DNA of 53,656 nt from Candidatus Gastranaerophilales bacterium (GTDB lineage: Bacteria > Cyanobacteriota > Vampirovibrionia > Gastranaerophilales > Gastranaerophilaceae): positions 1 to 53,656 of the forward strand of contig CALVHB010000009.1 in the NCBI GenBank assembly GCA_944327275.1, written 5' to 3'. The notes below the pieces were generated by a model. The model was not told the origin of the DNA. It worked only from the letters and a program-made list of their open reading frames with translations, and did not search any database. The position numbers and the translations under genes were made by a program. Shown here piece after piece: positions 1-9,831 of the stretch (the first letter of the stretch is position 1; the number at the start of each line of letters is the position of its first letter).

Positions 1-235
1 TGAAATAGGCTGCCATCCTGATTTTAAAATTAAAAAATTTAAGACAATTCTTGGACAGTAATCGGACAATGATGACCAGTAAAAGACCATTTTGTAACAT
101 ATAAAACGATTACTTCCGACCGCCAAAATTCAAACACAAAGCCAACTTTGCCGAATAATCTTTTTATTCGTTCAAGTAAAATGTCCCGTTAAATTACAAT
201 AGACAACGAACTGGACATTAAAATACAGCCACAAT
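1..235. other. Intergenic left edge, no gene recognised
   Basis: I see no convincing gene here. A minus-strand ATG at 14-16 opens a frame that runs off the left edge after five codons, too short to judge. The rest is stop-rich in all frames. Confidence 0.4.
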
Positions 236-259
236 AAAAAAGATAGGTCGAAACCTATC
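236..259 (-). terminator. Intrinsic terminator after tRNA-Met
   Basis: A perfect 7-bp stem (GATAGGT / ACCTATC, positions 242-248 and 253-259) with a CGAA loop is followed on the minus strand by a run of T (the A-run at 235-241 on plus). It sits just downstream of the minus-strand tRNA-Met. The plus side also has a T-run, so it could work both ways. Confidence 0.8.
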
Positions 260-267
260 CTTTTTAT

Positions 268-341
268 TAGCAAGGGAGAGATTCGAACTCTCGACCTCAC
301 GGGTATGAGCCGTGCGCTCTCACCAACTGAGCTACCTTGCC
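268..341 (-). tRNA. tRNA-Met (anticodon CAT), probably elongator
   Basis: A full cloverleaf reads on the minus strand: acceptor GGCAAGG pairs with CCTTGCT (one G-U at the end), then a D arm, a 5-bp anticodon stem CACGG/CCGTG around a loop with CAT (305-307), and a T arm GAGAG/CTCTC with TTCGAAT. The discriminator is A and no CCA is encoded. The G1-U72 end pair argues against an initiator tRNA, which has a mismatch there. A tRNA-Ile2 with lysidine-modified CAT cannot be fully excluded by eye. Confidence 0.9.
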
Positions 342-483
342 ACAAGTTATTAAATTGACAAAATTTATATTCTCATAAACAAAAAAAAATTTCAAGCTTT
401 TAAATCGCATATTTCCATAATAAATTTTTTACTTTATAATTAATAATGAGAGCTTTCGATGTTACAAAAATGAAGGTTGACTT

Positions 484-1851
484 ATGGTAACAGACATGAC
501 AAGCGGAAACCCGCTTAAACATATACTTTTGTTCTCTATCCCACTACTTATAGGAAACATTTTCCAACAATTATATAATATTGCTGATTTGGTTATAGTT
601 GGCAGGACACTTGGTGTGGAATCCTTTGCAGCTGTCGGTGCTGTAGCTCCGATTTTTTTCTTAATTACATTCATAATAGTAGGCCTAACTAATGGATTTG
701 CGGTAGTTACAGGACAAAGATATGGTGCTAAAGATATTAACGGGGTGAGAAATTCTTTCGTGATAAGTACTATTTTAAGTACTTTTGTTACAGTTGCTGT
801 ATCTATTATTTGCAGTCTATTAATGAATCCTATATTAAAGTTGATGAATGTTCCTCAAAATATTTATCACAATGCGTATTGGTACGTACAAATTATTATT
901 ATCGGACTTATCGTAACTACAATGTATAACATGCTTGCAAGTATCATAAGAGCGCTAGGAGACAGCAAAACACCTTTGTACTTTTTAATTGTAGCGTCTA
1001 TTGCAAATATTATACTTGCGCTAATTTTTATCCAAATTTTTCACCTTGGTGTACCAAGCTCCGCAATAGCTGTAATATTATCGCAAGCTATATCAGTTAT
1101 ACTGTGTGTATTTTTCATAAAAAAAAGATTGCCAATTTTACATTTGCATAAAAATGATTGGAAATTAAAATTTGACAAAAATTTCTTTGACTCTGCTTAT
1201 GAACACTTAAGCATCGGTATTCCTATGGCAATACAGTTTTCCATAATTGGTGTCGGAATATTAATTATTCAAAGTGTTTGTAATACTTTTGGATCAAACG
1301 TAATCGCTGCCATTACTGCAGCATTAAGAATTGAGCAAATTGCAACTTTACCGATGATGTCATTTGGAGTTGCACTTGCGACTTATGTTGCCCAAAATTT
1401 CGGAGCTCATAAATTCAAAAGAATCAGACTGGGTGTAATCAAAGCTTCTACTATAAATATAATATTAGCTGTTATAATGGCTTTTGTCATGAGAATATGG
1501 GGAACTGATATAATTTCTGCGTTTATTGGAACTAATAAGACGGAAATTATTGATATTGCTCATCAATATCTTTTAATAAGCACAATATTTTACTTTTTCC
1601 TTGGTCAAATATTTATATACAGAAATGCTCTGCAGGGAATGGGAGAGACATTCTTCCCTCTTCTTGCATGTATTGCGGAATTGCTTATGAGAGCATTTGC
1701 AGCAGTTTACCTTGCAATAAAATTTGGTTATATCGGAATATTTTATTCAGGTCCGATTGCATGGGTAAGTGCCTCTACAATTATGTTTTTCGGGTATTTC
1801 GGAAGCATTAAACATATCATATTTAAGGTTAAAGAAAAATTGCATACTTAG
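484..1851 (+). CDS. MATE family multidrug efflux transporter
   Basis: A 455-residue polytopic inner-membrane protein, the usual length for MATE exporters, which expel cationic drugs and metabolites using a Na+ or H+ gradient. The N-terminus (GNPLKHILLFSIPLLIGNIF, then QQLYNIADLVIVGR) is typical of the bacterial DinF/NorM-like branch, and about twelve hydrophobic segments follow in two similar halves (second half from about residue 250). The ATG at 484 is preceded by GAAGG at about 8 nt; the ATG at 470 is out of frame and closes at once. It stands alone between tRNA-Met and eno on the plus strand. The substrate cannot be read from sequence. Confidence 0.92.
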   Translation: MVTDMTSGNPLKHILLFSIPLLIGNIFQQLYNIADLVIVGRTLGVESFAAVGAVAPIFFLITFIIVGLTNGFAVVTGQRYGAKDINGVRNSFVISTILSTFVTVAVSIICSLLMNPILKLMNVPQNIYHNAYWYVQIIIIGLIVTTMYNMLASIIRALGDSKTPLYFLIVASIANIILALIFIQIFHLGVPSSAIAVILSQAISVILCVFFIKKRLPILHLHKNDWKLKFDKNFFDSAYEHLSIGIPMAIQFSIIGVGILIIQSVCNTFGSNVIAAITAALRIEQIATLPMMSFGVALATYVAQNFGAHKFKRIRLGVIKASTINIILAVIMAFVMRIWGTDIISAFIGTNKTEIIDIAHQYLLISTIFYFFLGQIFIYRNALQGMGETFFPLLACIAELLMRAFAAVYLAIKFGYIGIFYSGPIAWVSASTIMFFGYFGSIKHIIFKVKEKLHT

Positions 1852-1870
1852 TCACTTGCAAAGAAAAATG

Positions 1871-3207
<1,337 letters not shown>

Positions 3208-3240
3208 TTCTTAATAAATTTAATAAATAGAAAAATAAAA

Positions 3241-3270
3241 TGACTCCTAATTAATTTGGGAGTCATTTCC
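3241..3270 (+). terminator. Terminator after eno
   Basis: TGACTCC pairs with GGAGTCA (3241-3247 and 3259-3265), followed by TTTCCTTTCC. The T tail is interrupted, so efficiency may be moderate. On the other strand, A-rich sequence upstream makes it usable by the convergent EF-hand gene. Confidence 0.7.
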
Positions 3271-3311
3271 TTTCCAAAATATGTATCGTTACTAAGTTTA
3301 AAGTGTATTGT

Positions 3312-3857
3312 CTAATCATTATTTGACTTATACTTATAGCTTAAAAGGCTATATGTATCAGCGGTTGATGAAGAACTATCACCATAAAATACCGACATAT
3401 TAGTTGCACGACGATTATTAAATTCATCTTCAACTTCCATTCTGGCACAATTTATGTCATAAGCTGAAATCTCCGCACTTGTAATTCTACCGTCATGATT
3501 TGTGTCCATTTCATCAAAATGTTCAAGAATTTTTGTCATTGTACTTTCTGACAAACCACTTGCTCCTGAGGCATATAACTGTGTAAGTTCCTCTCTTGTA
3601 AGACCTTGCATTGAAATTCTGTTTGAAAGTGTGTTCATTTCATCAGCTGTTATAATACCATCTCCATCTTTATCTATTGATGCAAAATTGTTTTGTAAAT
3701 AAGATGCAAAAGTCGGGTTCAATGTCCCTAAATTACTTGTTTTTGTTCTTGCCTCTGTTATATTATCAAAAGTTAAACCATCAGGGTATTGGGAGGCAAG
3801 ATAAGAATATGTGTTTGTAAGACCTGCATATACGCCTGAAAGAATATTATTACTCAT
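3312..3857 (-). CDS. EF-hand calcium-binding protein
   Basis: A 181-residue protein with two canonical EF-hand loops: DKDGDGIITADE at residues 62-73 and DTNHDGRITSAE at 118-129. Each keeps the acidic or Asn ligands at positions 1, 3 and 5, Gly at 6 and Glu at 12, so both should bind Ca2+. No signal peptide or membrane segment is visible, so it is probably cytoplasmic or exported by a non-Sec route. The start is supported by GAGGA 8 nt upstream. The flanking helices are predicted but the N-terminal 50 residues match nothing I recognise. It is monocistronic and convergent with eno. Its role (Ca2+ buffer, sensor or structural protein) is unknown. Confidence 0.85.
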   Translation of the reverse strand: MSNNILSGVYAGLTNTYSYLASQYPDGLTFDNITEARTKTSNLGTLNPTFASYLQNNFASIDKDGDGIITADEMNTLSNRISMQGLTREELTQLYASGASGLSESTMTKILEHFDEMDTNHDGRITSAEISAYDINCARMEVEDEFNNRRATNMSVFYGDSSSSTADTYSLLSYKYKSNND

Positions 3858-4032
3858 ACTACATCCTCGTTTACTAACTTCCTTGATTATATTAATGAAT
3901 TTTTAAAAAATGTCAAACCTCTATTTATATGATTTGTAAAAATATGTAACAAAGACTCGTAAAACACTAAAGATTTTTATTATCAATGCCGATAAGAAAT
4001 TTGTTGATAGATTTGATAAGGAGTGTGTACTC

Positions 4033-4254
4033 ATGGATGAAAAAAAGTTTAACGATATGGAAGATTTAATGCTTGATTATGGCGAAATGACAAGTTTTGA
4101 CTTTAATTCTTTAGATTACAAACAAGTTAGGGATTTACAAAGAATTACTGACAGTGAATATGCTAACCAACCATATCCTTTTAAATATGGAAACTTTGAT
4201 TTGGTTGATATGATTCATGCTTTTATCACCCAATATCAGAAAAAAGATGCATAA
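4033..4254 (+). CDS. Small acidic hypothetical protein
   Basis: A 73-residue acidic protein, unrecognised. It has no signal peptide or membrane segment. Aromatic and acidic residues are frequent (LDYGEMTSFDFNSLDYKQVR), suggesting a small folded soluble domain. The start is well supported: AAGGAGTGTG lies 8-9 nt before the ATG, the same extended Shine-Dalgarno as the next gene. It is the first of two co-directional small genes 21 bp apart that end at a shared terminator, so they are probably one operon. Confidence 0.75.
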   Translation: MDEKKFNDMEDLMLDYGEMTSFDFNSLDYKQVRDLQRITDSEYANQPYPFKYGNFDLVDMIHAFITQYQKKDA

Positions 4255-4275
4255 TCACTAAAAAAGGAGTGTGCA

Positions 4276-4494
4276 ATGAATAACAAGGAACTTTTCGAAA
4301 ACAATTGTTTTCCTATTTCTTGGTGCGAAGATGAGGAGCATTTTATGCCCCAAATTCAGACACCTCAAAGAAAAGATTTAACAACTTTGTTAGCTGAATT
4401 AGAAGAAATAAAAAATAGAATAGATGATATTAGTGCAAGAGAATGGCATCTTGCAAAACTTGTGAAGTTTCACAAACAGGGTTTTACCCAATAA
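4276..4494 (+). CDS. Small hypothetical protein with helical C-terminus
   Basis: A 72-residue unrecognised protein. The second half (from about residue 34) has a heptad-like pattern (LTTLLAELEEIKNRIDDIS) and probably forms one long amphipathic helix or short coiled coil, with possible dimerisation. The N-terminal part contains two Cys and a WCEDEEHF patch. AAAAAGGAGTGTG precedes the ATG at good spacing, almost the same ribosome site as the upstream 73-residue gene. Likely co-transcribed with it; no function can be assigned. Confidence 0.75.
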   Translation: MNNKELFENNCFPISWCEDEEHFMPQIQTPQRKDLTTLLAELEEIKNRIDDISAREWHLAKLVKFHKQGFTQ

Positions 4495-4501
4495 AAACTC
4501 T

Positions 4502-4592
4502 GCTGTTAAGAAGAACAGCTGCCGAGATTTGGGATAGCAAAAATTTATAAGACACAATACATAGCCGAAGGGAACCCCTACGGCTTTTTTTT
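4502..4592 (+). terminator. Two-hairpin 3' region ending in a strong terminator
   Basis: After the small-gene pair comes a 6-bp hairpin (GCTGTT / AACAGC, 4502-4519), about 40 nt of linker, and then a terminator stem AGCCG-A-AGGG / CCCT-A-CGGCT (4563-4585, one A-A mismatch) with eight T. The terminator is clear. Whether the roughly 100-nt 3' region is also a processed small RNA is only a possibility. Confidence 0.8.
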
Positions 4593-4593
4593 A

Positions 4594-5859
4594 TTACAAA
4601 TCTTCCAAAACGGATTCATCAAGTAAAATATCATGTCCCATGTTATGCATTAAATCAAGGTAAGAATTATAATACACCTGCATTGCGCTTATGTATTCAT
4701 TCAACATTTCTTGGTGAGCATTTTCAATAATAAATAAATTTAATAAAGTTGTTTTACCTTGAGCATAGCGCTGTTCTGACATTTTTAATATTTTTTTTGA
4801 TTCCTGCAAAATGTCCTTGTAATAATTCATATTCTCTTTTGCATACTTAAATTGGTTATAATCTTCTTTTAATGCAAATTTTAATTTATTTTCAAAAGAA
4901 AGTTTGTCAATTTTTGCACGTTCAAGAACTATTTTTGCTCTATTTACTTCTGGTCTATATGTATAGAATAATGGTAAGTCCAAATACCCACCAACATAAG
5001 CACCTTGTCCGCTTCCATCACCGGTAAAAGCATATCCCCCAAGGACTGTAACATCAGGAATTACTTTATGTTTAGCAACCGACAATTCTTTTTGAGATTT
5101 ATCAATATTATTATCGGCAATTCTTATTGAATAACTGAATTTCATTGCAACATTTTCTATTGTTTTGTAATCCGGTAATTCAATCTGTAAAAGAGTTATA
5201 TCGTCCTGAAATAATGTATCTTCACGAGTGTCATACATTTTGTCAGTATCTTTTAAATTCAAAACATCGTTAAAATGAAACTGTGCATATAATAAATCTG
5301 CTTTTGCTTTATTTAACAAAATTAGTTGCTTTTTATGTTTAATGTCTGATTGTAATTTTTCAATTTCATAATTTGGAGAACTTTTAGGTTTCCCCTCCGC
5401 AAGAAGTTTCATATTCTTGAATAAATCTTCTCTTTCTTTCAAAATTGCTACAACAGATTTCATGTAGACAACATTAAAATAAGAATTCATAACTTCTATT
5501 TTTAAGTTGAGCTCTTCTTGTCGTATTTGATTTTCAAGAAGACGCATATTAGCAATAGCAGCCTTTTTTCTTACTCCTCTTTTCGCAATTTCTACAGGGA
5601 TTGCAAGTCCTGCCTGACTGGCATTGGATTTACCGACAGAACCCATCAAAACATTTGATTGAATTTGAGGATTTTTAAGAGCATTTGCCATTTTAACTTC
5701 TTGTTTCAAAACCTCAATTTCTTTACGTTTTGCCTGCAATGCTAAATTATGAGAAAGTGCAAGATGTACGGCATCATCTGCTGAAATCTCAACTATTTCT
5801 GCGAAAGAGGGTAAAGCTATAGTTATAAAAGTAATTAAAAATATAATTATCTTTCTCAT
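4594..5859 (-). CDS. TolC-like outer-membrane efflux protein
   Basis: A 421-residue outer-membrane factor. It has a Sec signal peptide (MRKIIIFLITFITIALPSFA), two long alpha-helical repeats with Lys/Glu-rich coiled-coil pattern (about 60-210 and 250-400), and beta segments such as VLGGYAFTGDGSGQGAYVGG that fit the barrel strands. TolC-family trimers form the channel joining an inner-membrane pump to the exterior. There is no pump or adaptor next to it, so the partner is elsewhere. Length is normal for the CusC/TolC-like family. No Shine-Dalgarno is visible; a TATATT or TATTAT box lies 5-8 nt before the ATG, so the mRNA may be leaderless or nearly so. Confidence 0.88.
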   Translation of the reverse strand: MRKIIIFLITFITIALPSFAEIVEISADDAVHLALSHNLALQAKRKEIEVLKQEVKMANALKNPQIQSNVLMGSVGKSNASQAGLAIPVEIAKRGVRKKAAIANMRLLENQIRQEELNLKIEVMNSYFNVVYMKSVVAILKEREDLFKNMKLLAEGKPKSSPNYEIEKLQSDIKHKKQLILLNKAKADLLYAQFHFNDVLNLKDTDKMYDTREDTLFQDDITLLQIELPDYKTIENVAMKFSYSIRIADNNIDKSQKELSVAKHKVIPDVTVLGGYAFTGDGSGQGAYVGGYLDLPLFYTYRPEVNRAKIVLERAKIDKLSFENKLKFALKEDYNQFKYAKENMNYYKDILQESKKILKMSEQRYAQGKTTLLNLFIIENAHQEMLNEYISAMQVYYNSYLDLMHNMGHDILLDESVLEDL

Positions 5860-5884
5860 ACACTAATATAATACTACAAAAATA

Positions 5885-5921
5885 TAACAAAAAAATAGAG
5901 CGGATTTTTACAAAATCCGCT
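5885..5921 (-). terminator. Terminator of the small Cys-rich gene
   Basis: A perfect 10-bp stem (AGCGGATTTT / AAAATCCGCT, 5899-5908 and 5912-5921) with a 3-nt loop is followed on the minus strand by a T-rich tail (A-run at 5885-5895 on plus). It ends the gene at 5969-6181 and insulates the downstream tolC-like gene. Confidence 0.85.
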
Positions 5922-5968
5922 TTCTAAATACATGTGGTTCTACAAGAAAAGGAGCCATACACTATGCA

Positions 5969-6181
5969 CTATACGGGGTTTACATTCGGTCTGCCTACTG
6001 CATTTATCAACAGGTCGATTACTTTTGGCATTTGACACTTAAAAGAATAGTTTCCATTTTTTAATGAACATCTGCTACAGTCACATTTGATTGAATAACA
6101 TTCAAGAGCTTGTTCTGTCCAACTTTGAGTAATTGATTCAGAAATTTCGCCATTATTTTGCGGATAAAAAACTTCCTCCAT
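5969..6181 (-). CDS. Small Cys-rich hypothetical protein
   Basis: A 70-residue unrecognised protein. The start at 6181 is chosen because AGGAG lies 8 nt upstream; an open frame continues further upstream to 6271, but that extension is poor in coding character and lacks a ribosome site. It has a Cys cluster, CYSIKCDCSRC followed by a further Cys in FKCQMP, spacing that could hold a metal ion or [Fe-S] cluster. There is no signal peptide. The 3' end (PKVIDLLINAVGRPNV) looks helical. A strong terminator follows. It may form an operon with engB, which lies 103 bp upstream and is transcribed in the same direction. Confidence 0.7.
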   Translation of the reverse strand: MEEVFYPQNNGEISESITQSWTEQALECYSIKCDCSRCSLKNGNYSFKCQMPKVIDLLINAVGRPNVNPV

Positions 6182-6284
6182 AAAAGCCACTCCTAAAAGA
6201 TTACTAACCCATTTACATTTTAACTTAACATACAAACAATTTAATCCTCTAAACAGAGGACATAATGTCAAATAATAAAAATTC

Positions 6285-6860
6285 TTATTTATTTAATGAC
6301 AAAATATGTTCAAATATTCTTTCGTTATATCTGCTTTCTTGAGCACTGAATGGCAAAACTACTCCCCCAAATTCTTTTTCAACATATTTTACGACATTTA
6401 ATGTTTTTGATTTTGGAACATAATCCATCTTTGTAATTATTGTAAAAATAGGAAGATTATAAGCCTCAACCCATTCTCTCATTTGGTAATCATTCTTTTG
6501 AATTTGATGTCTACCATCAACTAACTGAATCAAAGATGAGATTTGGTCACGTTTTAAGAGATATTCTTCCAAATATTTTTGCCATCTGTCTTGAGCTTCC
6601 TTAGAAACTTTTGCATATCCATATCCCGGCAAATCCGCTATCATAAAATCATTTGCGAACTGAAAGAAGTTAATTAATCTTGTTTTACCGGGAGTATTCG
6701 ATGTCTTTGCAAGTTTTTTTTGATTAGCAAGCGCATTAATAAATGAGGATTTACCAACATTAGATCGTCCTAAAAGCGGGTACTCAGGCAGTGTATAGTT
6801 TGGACACTGCGACAATTTTTCCGCACTTATTAAAAATTTTGCCTGCATATATTTAGTCAT
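6285..6860 (-). CDS. engB: Ribosome biogenesis GTPase EngB (YsxC/YihA)
   Basis: A 191-residue GTPase for late assembly of the 50S ribosomal subunit. It shows G1 (GRSNVGKSSFINAL), the G2 Thr region in TSNTPGKTR, G3 (DLPGYGYAKVS), G4 (TKMD) and a G5-like FSAQ, in order and with normal length. I start it at 6860 (MTKYMQAKF). An upstream frame to 6932 adds a Tyr/Leu-rich stretch that homologues lack. The 6860 start has no Shine-Dalgarno but has an extended -10 box (TGT-TACTAT, hexamer 6867-6872) ending exactly 6 nt upstream, implying a leaderless mRNA. It is divergent from the CheD-like gene at 6978. Confidence 0.93.
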   Translation of the reverse strand: MTKYMQAKFLISAEKLSQCPNYTLPEYPLLGRSNVGKSSFINALANQKKLAKTSNTPGKTRLINFFQFANDFMIADLPGYGYAKVSKEAQDRWQKYLEEYLLKRDQISSLIQLVDGRHQIQKNDYQMREWVEAYNLPIFTIITKMDYVPKSKTLNVVKYVEKEFGGVVLPFSAQESRYNERIFEHILSLNK

Positions 6861-6977
6861 AAACCTATAGTAACATAAAATATTCAATATTAATTTGTAA
6901 ATTTTGTAAAAGAAATAGATATTTTTAAGCAATTTTTCTTATTTTTTCTTTTATTTTCTGTAGATGAAAGGAAAAAT

Positions 6978-7607
6978 ATGAGCATTACAAATTTAACAAG
7001 AACTTCTTTACCTATAGCCTCTAAATCCATATTGGAAAATAAAAAAAATGTCATGGAAATTCCTGAAATGATTTTACATAAAATGAAATCTCAAATGCCT
7101 GAAAATATTGTCCATGTCGGGATGAATGAGTGTAAAACAGTAAAAATATCCCCTAATGAAGCACATACTGTTTTTACAGACGGACTTGCCAGCTGTAATG
7201 CAGTATCTCTGGTTACAAAAGATAAGCAAGGAAATCCAATCGTAATACTTTCACACTATACTCCACTACCATCCTCTCAAATAGAACAAGCCGGTGCGAT
7301 TGAAAAACAATTAGAAACATATGGAGCTTGTTTTGATAAAAGTTGTAAAACAAAAGTATTTTACAATGTACCCGGATATATGAGTGAAGAAGGGTTAAAA
7401 CCTTGTGTTAACACTATTTTCGGCAAAATAAAAGCAGTACTTGATAAGTTTTTAAATAATAATTATGAAGAAAAAATTATTCCATATCAAAGCAAAAACA
7501 GACCTGCATATTTTTCAAGTGCAAACATTTTTCAATTTGATACAAAGGACATAAATAAGTGTAAAATGACCACTGTTGGAGAAAATGAACACTTCTTTAA
7601 CGTTTAA
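6978..7607 (+). CDS. Hypothetical protein with CheD-like Cys/His core
   Basis: A 209-residue protein without signal peptide. Residues about 46-95 resemble the CheD deamidase core: VGMNE, then TDGLASCNAVSL (CheD has a G-L-G-S-C motif with the catalytic Cys), then LSHYTPLP (CheD has H-x-x-L-P with the catalytic His). CheD deamidates glutamines of chemoreceptors; the same fold occurs in CNF-type toxins. No chemotaxis gene lies in this window, so a receptor role is doubtful. The C-terminal half contains three more Cys and is unrecognised. AAAGGA precedes the ATG. The stop is 1 bp from that of the convergent gene at 7609. Family call is tentative. Confidence 0.6.
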   Translation: MSITNLTRTSLPIASKSILENKKNVMEIPEMILHKMKSQMPENIVHVGMNECKTVKISPNEAHTVFTDGLASCNAVSLVTKDKQGNPIVILSHYTPLPSSQIEQAGAIEKQLETYGACFDKSCKTKVFYNVPGYMSEEGLKPCVNTIFGKIKAVLDKFLNNNYEEKIIPYQSKNRPAYFSSANIFQFDTKDINKCKMTTVGENEHFFNV

Positions 7608-7608
7608 A

Positions 7609-7866
7609 TTATTTTGTGTTTAAAATTTTATCCTGTTGTTCTTTCAATTTCTTTTTAAACAGAACTTTTTGGAATAAATTATATAATTTTTCACTGTTTA
7701 CAACTGTAATTTGAGTCTTTTTATTCACAAAATCAATATTTACGTATGGTTTTTTACTAAAAATATTATTTTCGATATTCACAAGTTGAAACAGCCCTTC
7801 AGTTAATACACTGATGGGCTCTCTCAAAAATATTTCAAATGTTTTTCTTATATCGAATTTCTTCAT
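7609..7866 (-). CDS. Small basic hypothetical protein
   Basis: An 85-residue unrecognised protein, rich in Lys, Asn, Phe and Ile, with no signal peptide. It starts 17 bp after the stop of the large TPR gene, with AGGGAT just upstream of the ATG, so it is very probably the second cistron of that operon. The C-terminal third (KVLFKKKLKEQQDKILNTK) is strongly basic and helical, possibly for nucleic-acid or membrane-surface contact. It overlaps nothing but abuts the convergent CheD-like gene tail to tail, with no terminator visible between them. Confidence 0.65.
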   Translation of the reverse strand: MKKFDIRKTFEIFLREPISVLTEGLFQLVNIENNIFSKKPYVNIDFVNKKTQITVVNSEKLYNLFQKVLFKKKLKEQQDKILNTK

Positions 7867-7883
7867 ATCCCTATATGATATAG

Positions 7884-9731
7884 CTATTTTGCTTTCGCTT
7901 TGTATTTTTCAATTTTTTTCATCACACTTGCTTTATCAGAAGCATTTGGATTCATTGCAAGATACTGTTGATAATATTTTACAGCACCTCTATAATTAAG
8001 TTCTTTTTCATAAGACATTGCTTTCAACTTAGCAATTTGTGAACTGTTATGATAAAAATCGATTGCACGGTTACAATATTCGATAGCTGAAGCATAGTTC
8101 TTTTCTTGATATTGTCTTTGAGCAACATCAAAGAATTCATTTGACTTAGTTTCACACAAGTTAATATATTGAATACCGTTTTTAGCAATAATATTATCAG
8201 GATCTTTCATCAAAGCTTTTTGAAGAGCTTGTCTTGCAGTTCTAAACTGTTTGTTGTGAACAAGTATTTCTGCTAAATACAAGTCATCATCAACTGATGT
8301 AGAGAAGTTAATAGCATTTTCAAATGTATAAACAGCATCTTTTTCTCTACCCATTGCAAGGTATGCTTCACCTTTAATTACACTATCCATAAGATTATTA
8401 CCGGCAGCTTGTACAATGTAATTCAAGCTGTCTTTTGATAATGGAGCTTGGTGAACTATTCTTGCAAGTTTCAATTTTGCTAAATGCAATTTTAAATCTT
8501 CAGGACAATGTTCTATAGCCTTGTTAACATAGTCATATGCTAAGTAAACTTCTTTATTTGTTGTAATTCCTTCGTTATCACCACGATCTTTTGCCATTTC
8601 GTAGTAAGTATTAGCAAGACCTATTATAGCTTCGTCATTATAATTTTCGTCTCCGATAAGTTTTGAATAATAATCAAGAGCTTGATCATATTTTCTTATA
8701 TGCAAAGCCATGTTAGCAATCTTTAATTTACCTTCCTGATAATTTGGATTAATTGCTATAACTGTCTTTAACTGTTCCATTGCAAATTCTTCATCTGCAC
8801 GGTTTTCATAAATTGTTGCCAAATTCAAATAAGGTCTTGAATTTTCCGGTTTAACAAGTTGTGCCTTTCTGAAAGAATTTATTGCAGCTGCTTGGTTTCC
8901 TTGTCTTAAATATAACTCACCTTGCAAGGTCAAAGCCGGAGAAGAATTCGGATTAACATGAACAGAATGGTTCACCCAAGTAAGAGCCTTAGAATAGTTT
9001 CCTCTGCGAGTTTCTACCTGTGCCATGTGATACCAAGCTGTCGGATTGTGAGTGTTATATTTCATTGCTTTCATGAAATAACTCTCAGCAGAATCCAAAT
9101 TACCGTTCATCATTTCAACTACACCGATATTATCGTAAGCTGTTGCAAATGAAGGATTTATTTTTAATGCTGTATTAAATAAATCTAATGCATCACTTGT
9201 GTTGCCAATCTTCAATGTTGCAACACCCATAGCATTGTACGCTTCATAGTAATTTGAGTTGAGGTTCACTGCTGATACAAATTCTTTCAATGAAGAATTT
9301 ATCAAACCTCTTGTATTTTTGATGTAATCAACATCTGAAGAAGTTGTTCTTTGCAAATAAACAAGTCCTTGAGCATAATGCAATATAGGATTTTTAGGAT
9401 ATTGTTTAAGCAATTTATCTAATTCTTTTTGAGCAGGATCCAGCTTATGTTGTTTAGCCATAGAAACTGTTCTTAAAGCCAAAAGATTTATATCATTTGG
9501 CTTTTGGTTAAGCATTTGTCTTATTTTATCATCTGCTTCTGCACAATGATTATATTCAATAAGCCTTGACAGCTCAGGATAAACCTGAGTAGATGCTTTG
9601 GCAGGAGAAGAAGCTTTTGGCGCATTAGCCGTATTTTTTTGAACTTGTGCTTGAAACTCTTGCGCATATACTTGCGAAGACAAGGCAGCCATAACGACTA
9701 TTGATGATATTAATAATTTTTTACAATTCAT
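7884..9731 (-). CDS. Exported TPR-repeat protein
   Basis: A 615-residue protein with a Sec signal peptide (residues 1-23, cleavage after VYA), a short Ala/Ser/Pro/Lys linker (about 24-50), then tandem tetratricopeptide repeats to the C-terminus. Their pattern is clear in segments such as AYNAMGVATLKIGNTSDAL and AWYHMAQVETRRGNYSKAL, each about 34 residues with G/A/P at repeat positions. I estimate at least twelve repeats with a less regular stretch near 360-440. Such proteins are scaffolds in the periplasm or at the outer membrane. GGAGATAAC precedes the ATG. The 85-residue gene follows 17 bp after its stop, suggesting a bicistronic unit. No enzyme domain is seen; partners are unknown. Confidence 0.88.
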   Translation of the reverse strand: MNCKKLLISSIVVMAALSSQVYAQEFQAQVQKNTANAPKASSPAKASTQVYPELSRLIEYNHCAEADDKIRQMLNQKPNDINLLALRTVSMAKQHKLDPAQKELDKLLKQYPKNPILHYAQGLVYLQRTTSSDVDYIKNTRGLINSSLKEFVSAVNLNSNYYEAYNAMGVATLKIGNTSDALDLFNTALKINPSFATAYDNIGVVEMMNGNLDSAESYFMKAMKYNTHNPTAWYHMAQVETRRGNYSKALTWVNHSVHVNPNSSPALTLQGELYLRQGNQAAAINSFRKAQLVKPENSRPYLNLATIYENRADEEFAMEQLKTVIAINPNYQEGKLKIANMALHIRKYDQALDYYSKLIGDENYNDEAIIGLANTYYEMAKDRGDNEGITTNKEVYLAYDYVNKAIEHCPEDLKLHLAKLKLARIVHQAPLSKDSLNYIVQAAGNNLMDSVIKGEAYLAMGREKDAVYTFENAINFSTSVDDDLYLAEILVHNKQFRTARQALQKALMKDPDNIIAKNGIQYINLCETKSNEFFDVAQRQYQEKNYASAIEYCNRAIDFYHNSSQIAKLKAMSYEKELNYRGAVKYYQQYLAMNPNASDKASVMKKIEKYKAKAK

Positions 9732-9831
9732 GTTATCTCCTGCAACCGGTTATAAGTTAACTATTTTAATTATTCCAAAAATATTGTATACTAGTACTTG
9801 TAAAAAAGCAATAATGTAAATGATGTAGAAA

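Noticed and set aside
6861..6932. Upstream extension of engB
   Set aside because: Adds a Tyr/Leu-rich stretch not found in the family and would pass through the -10 box.
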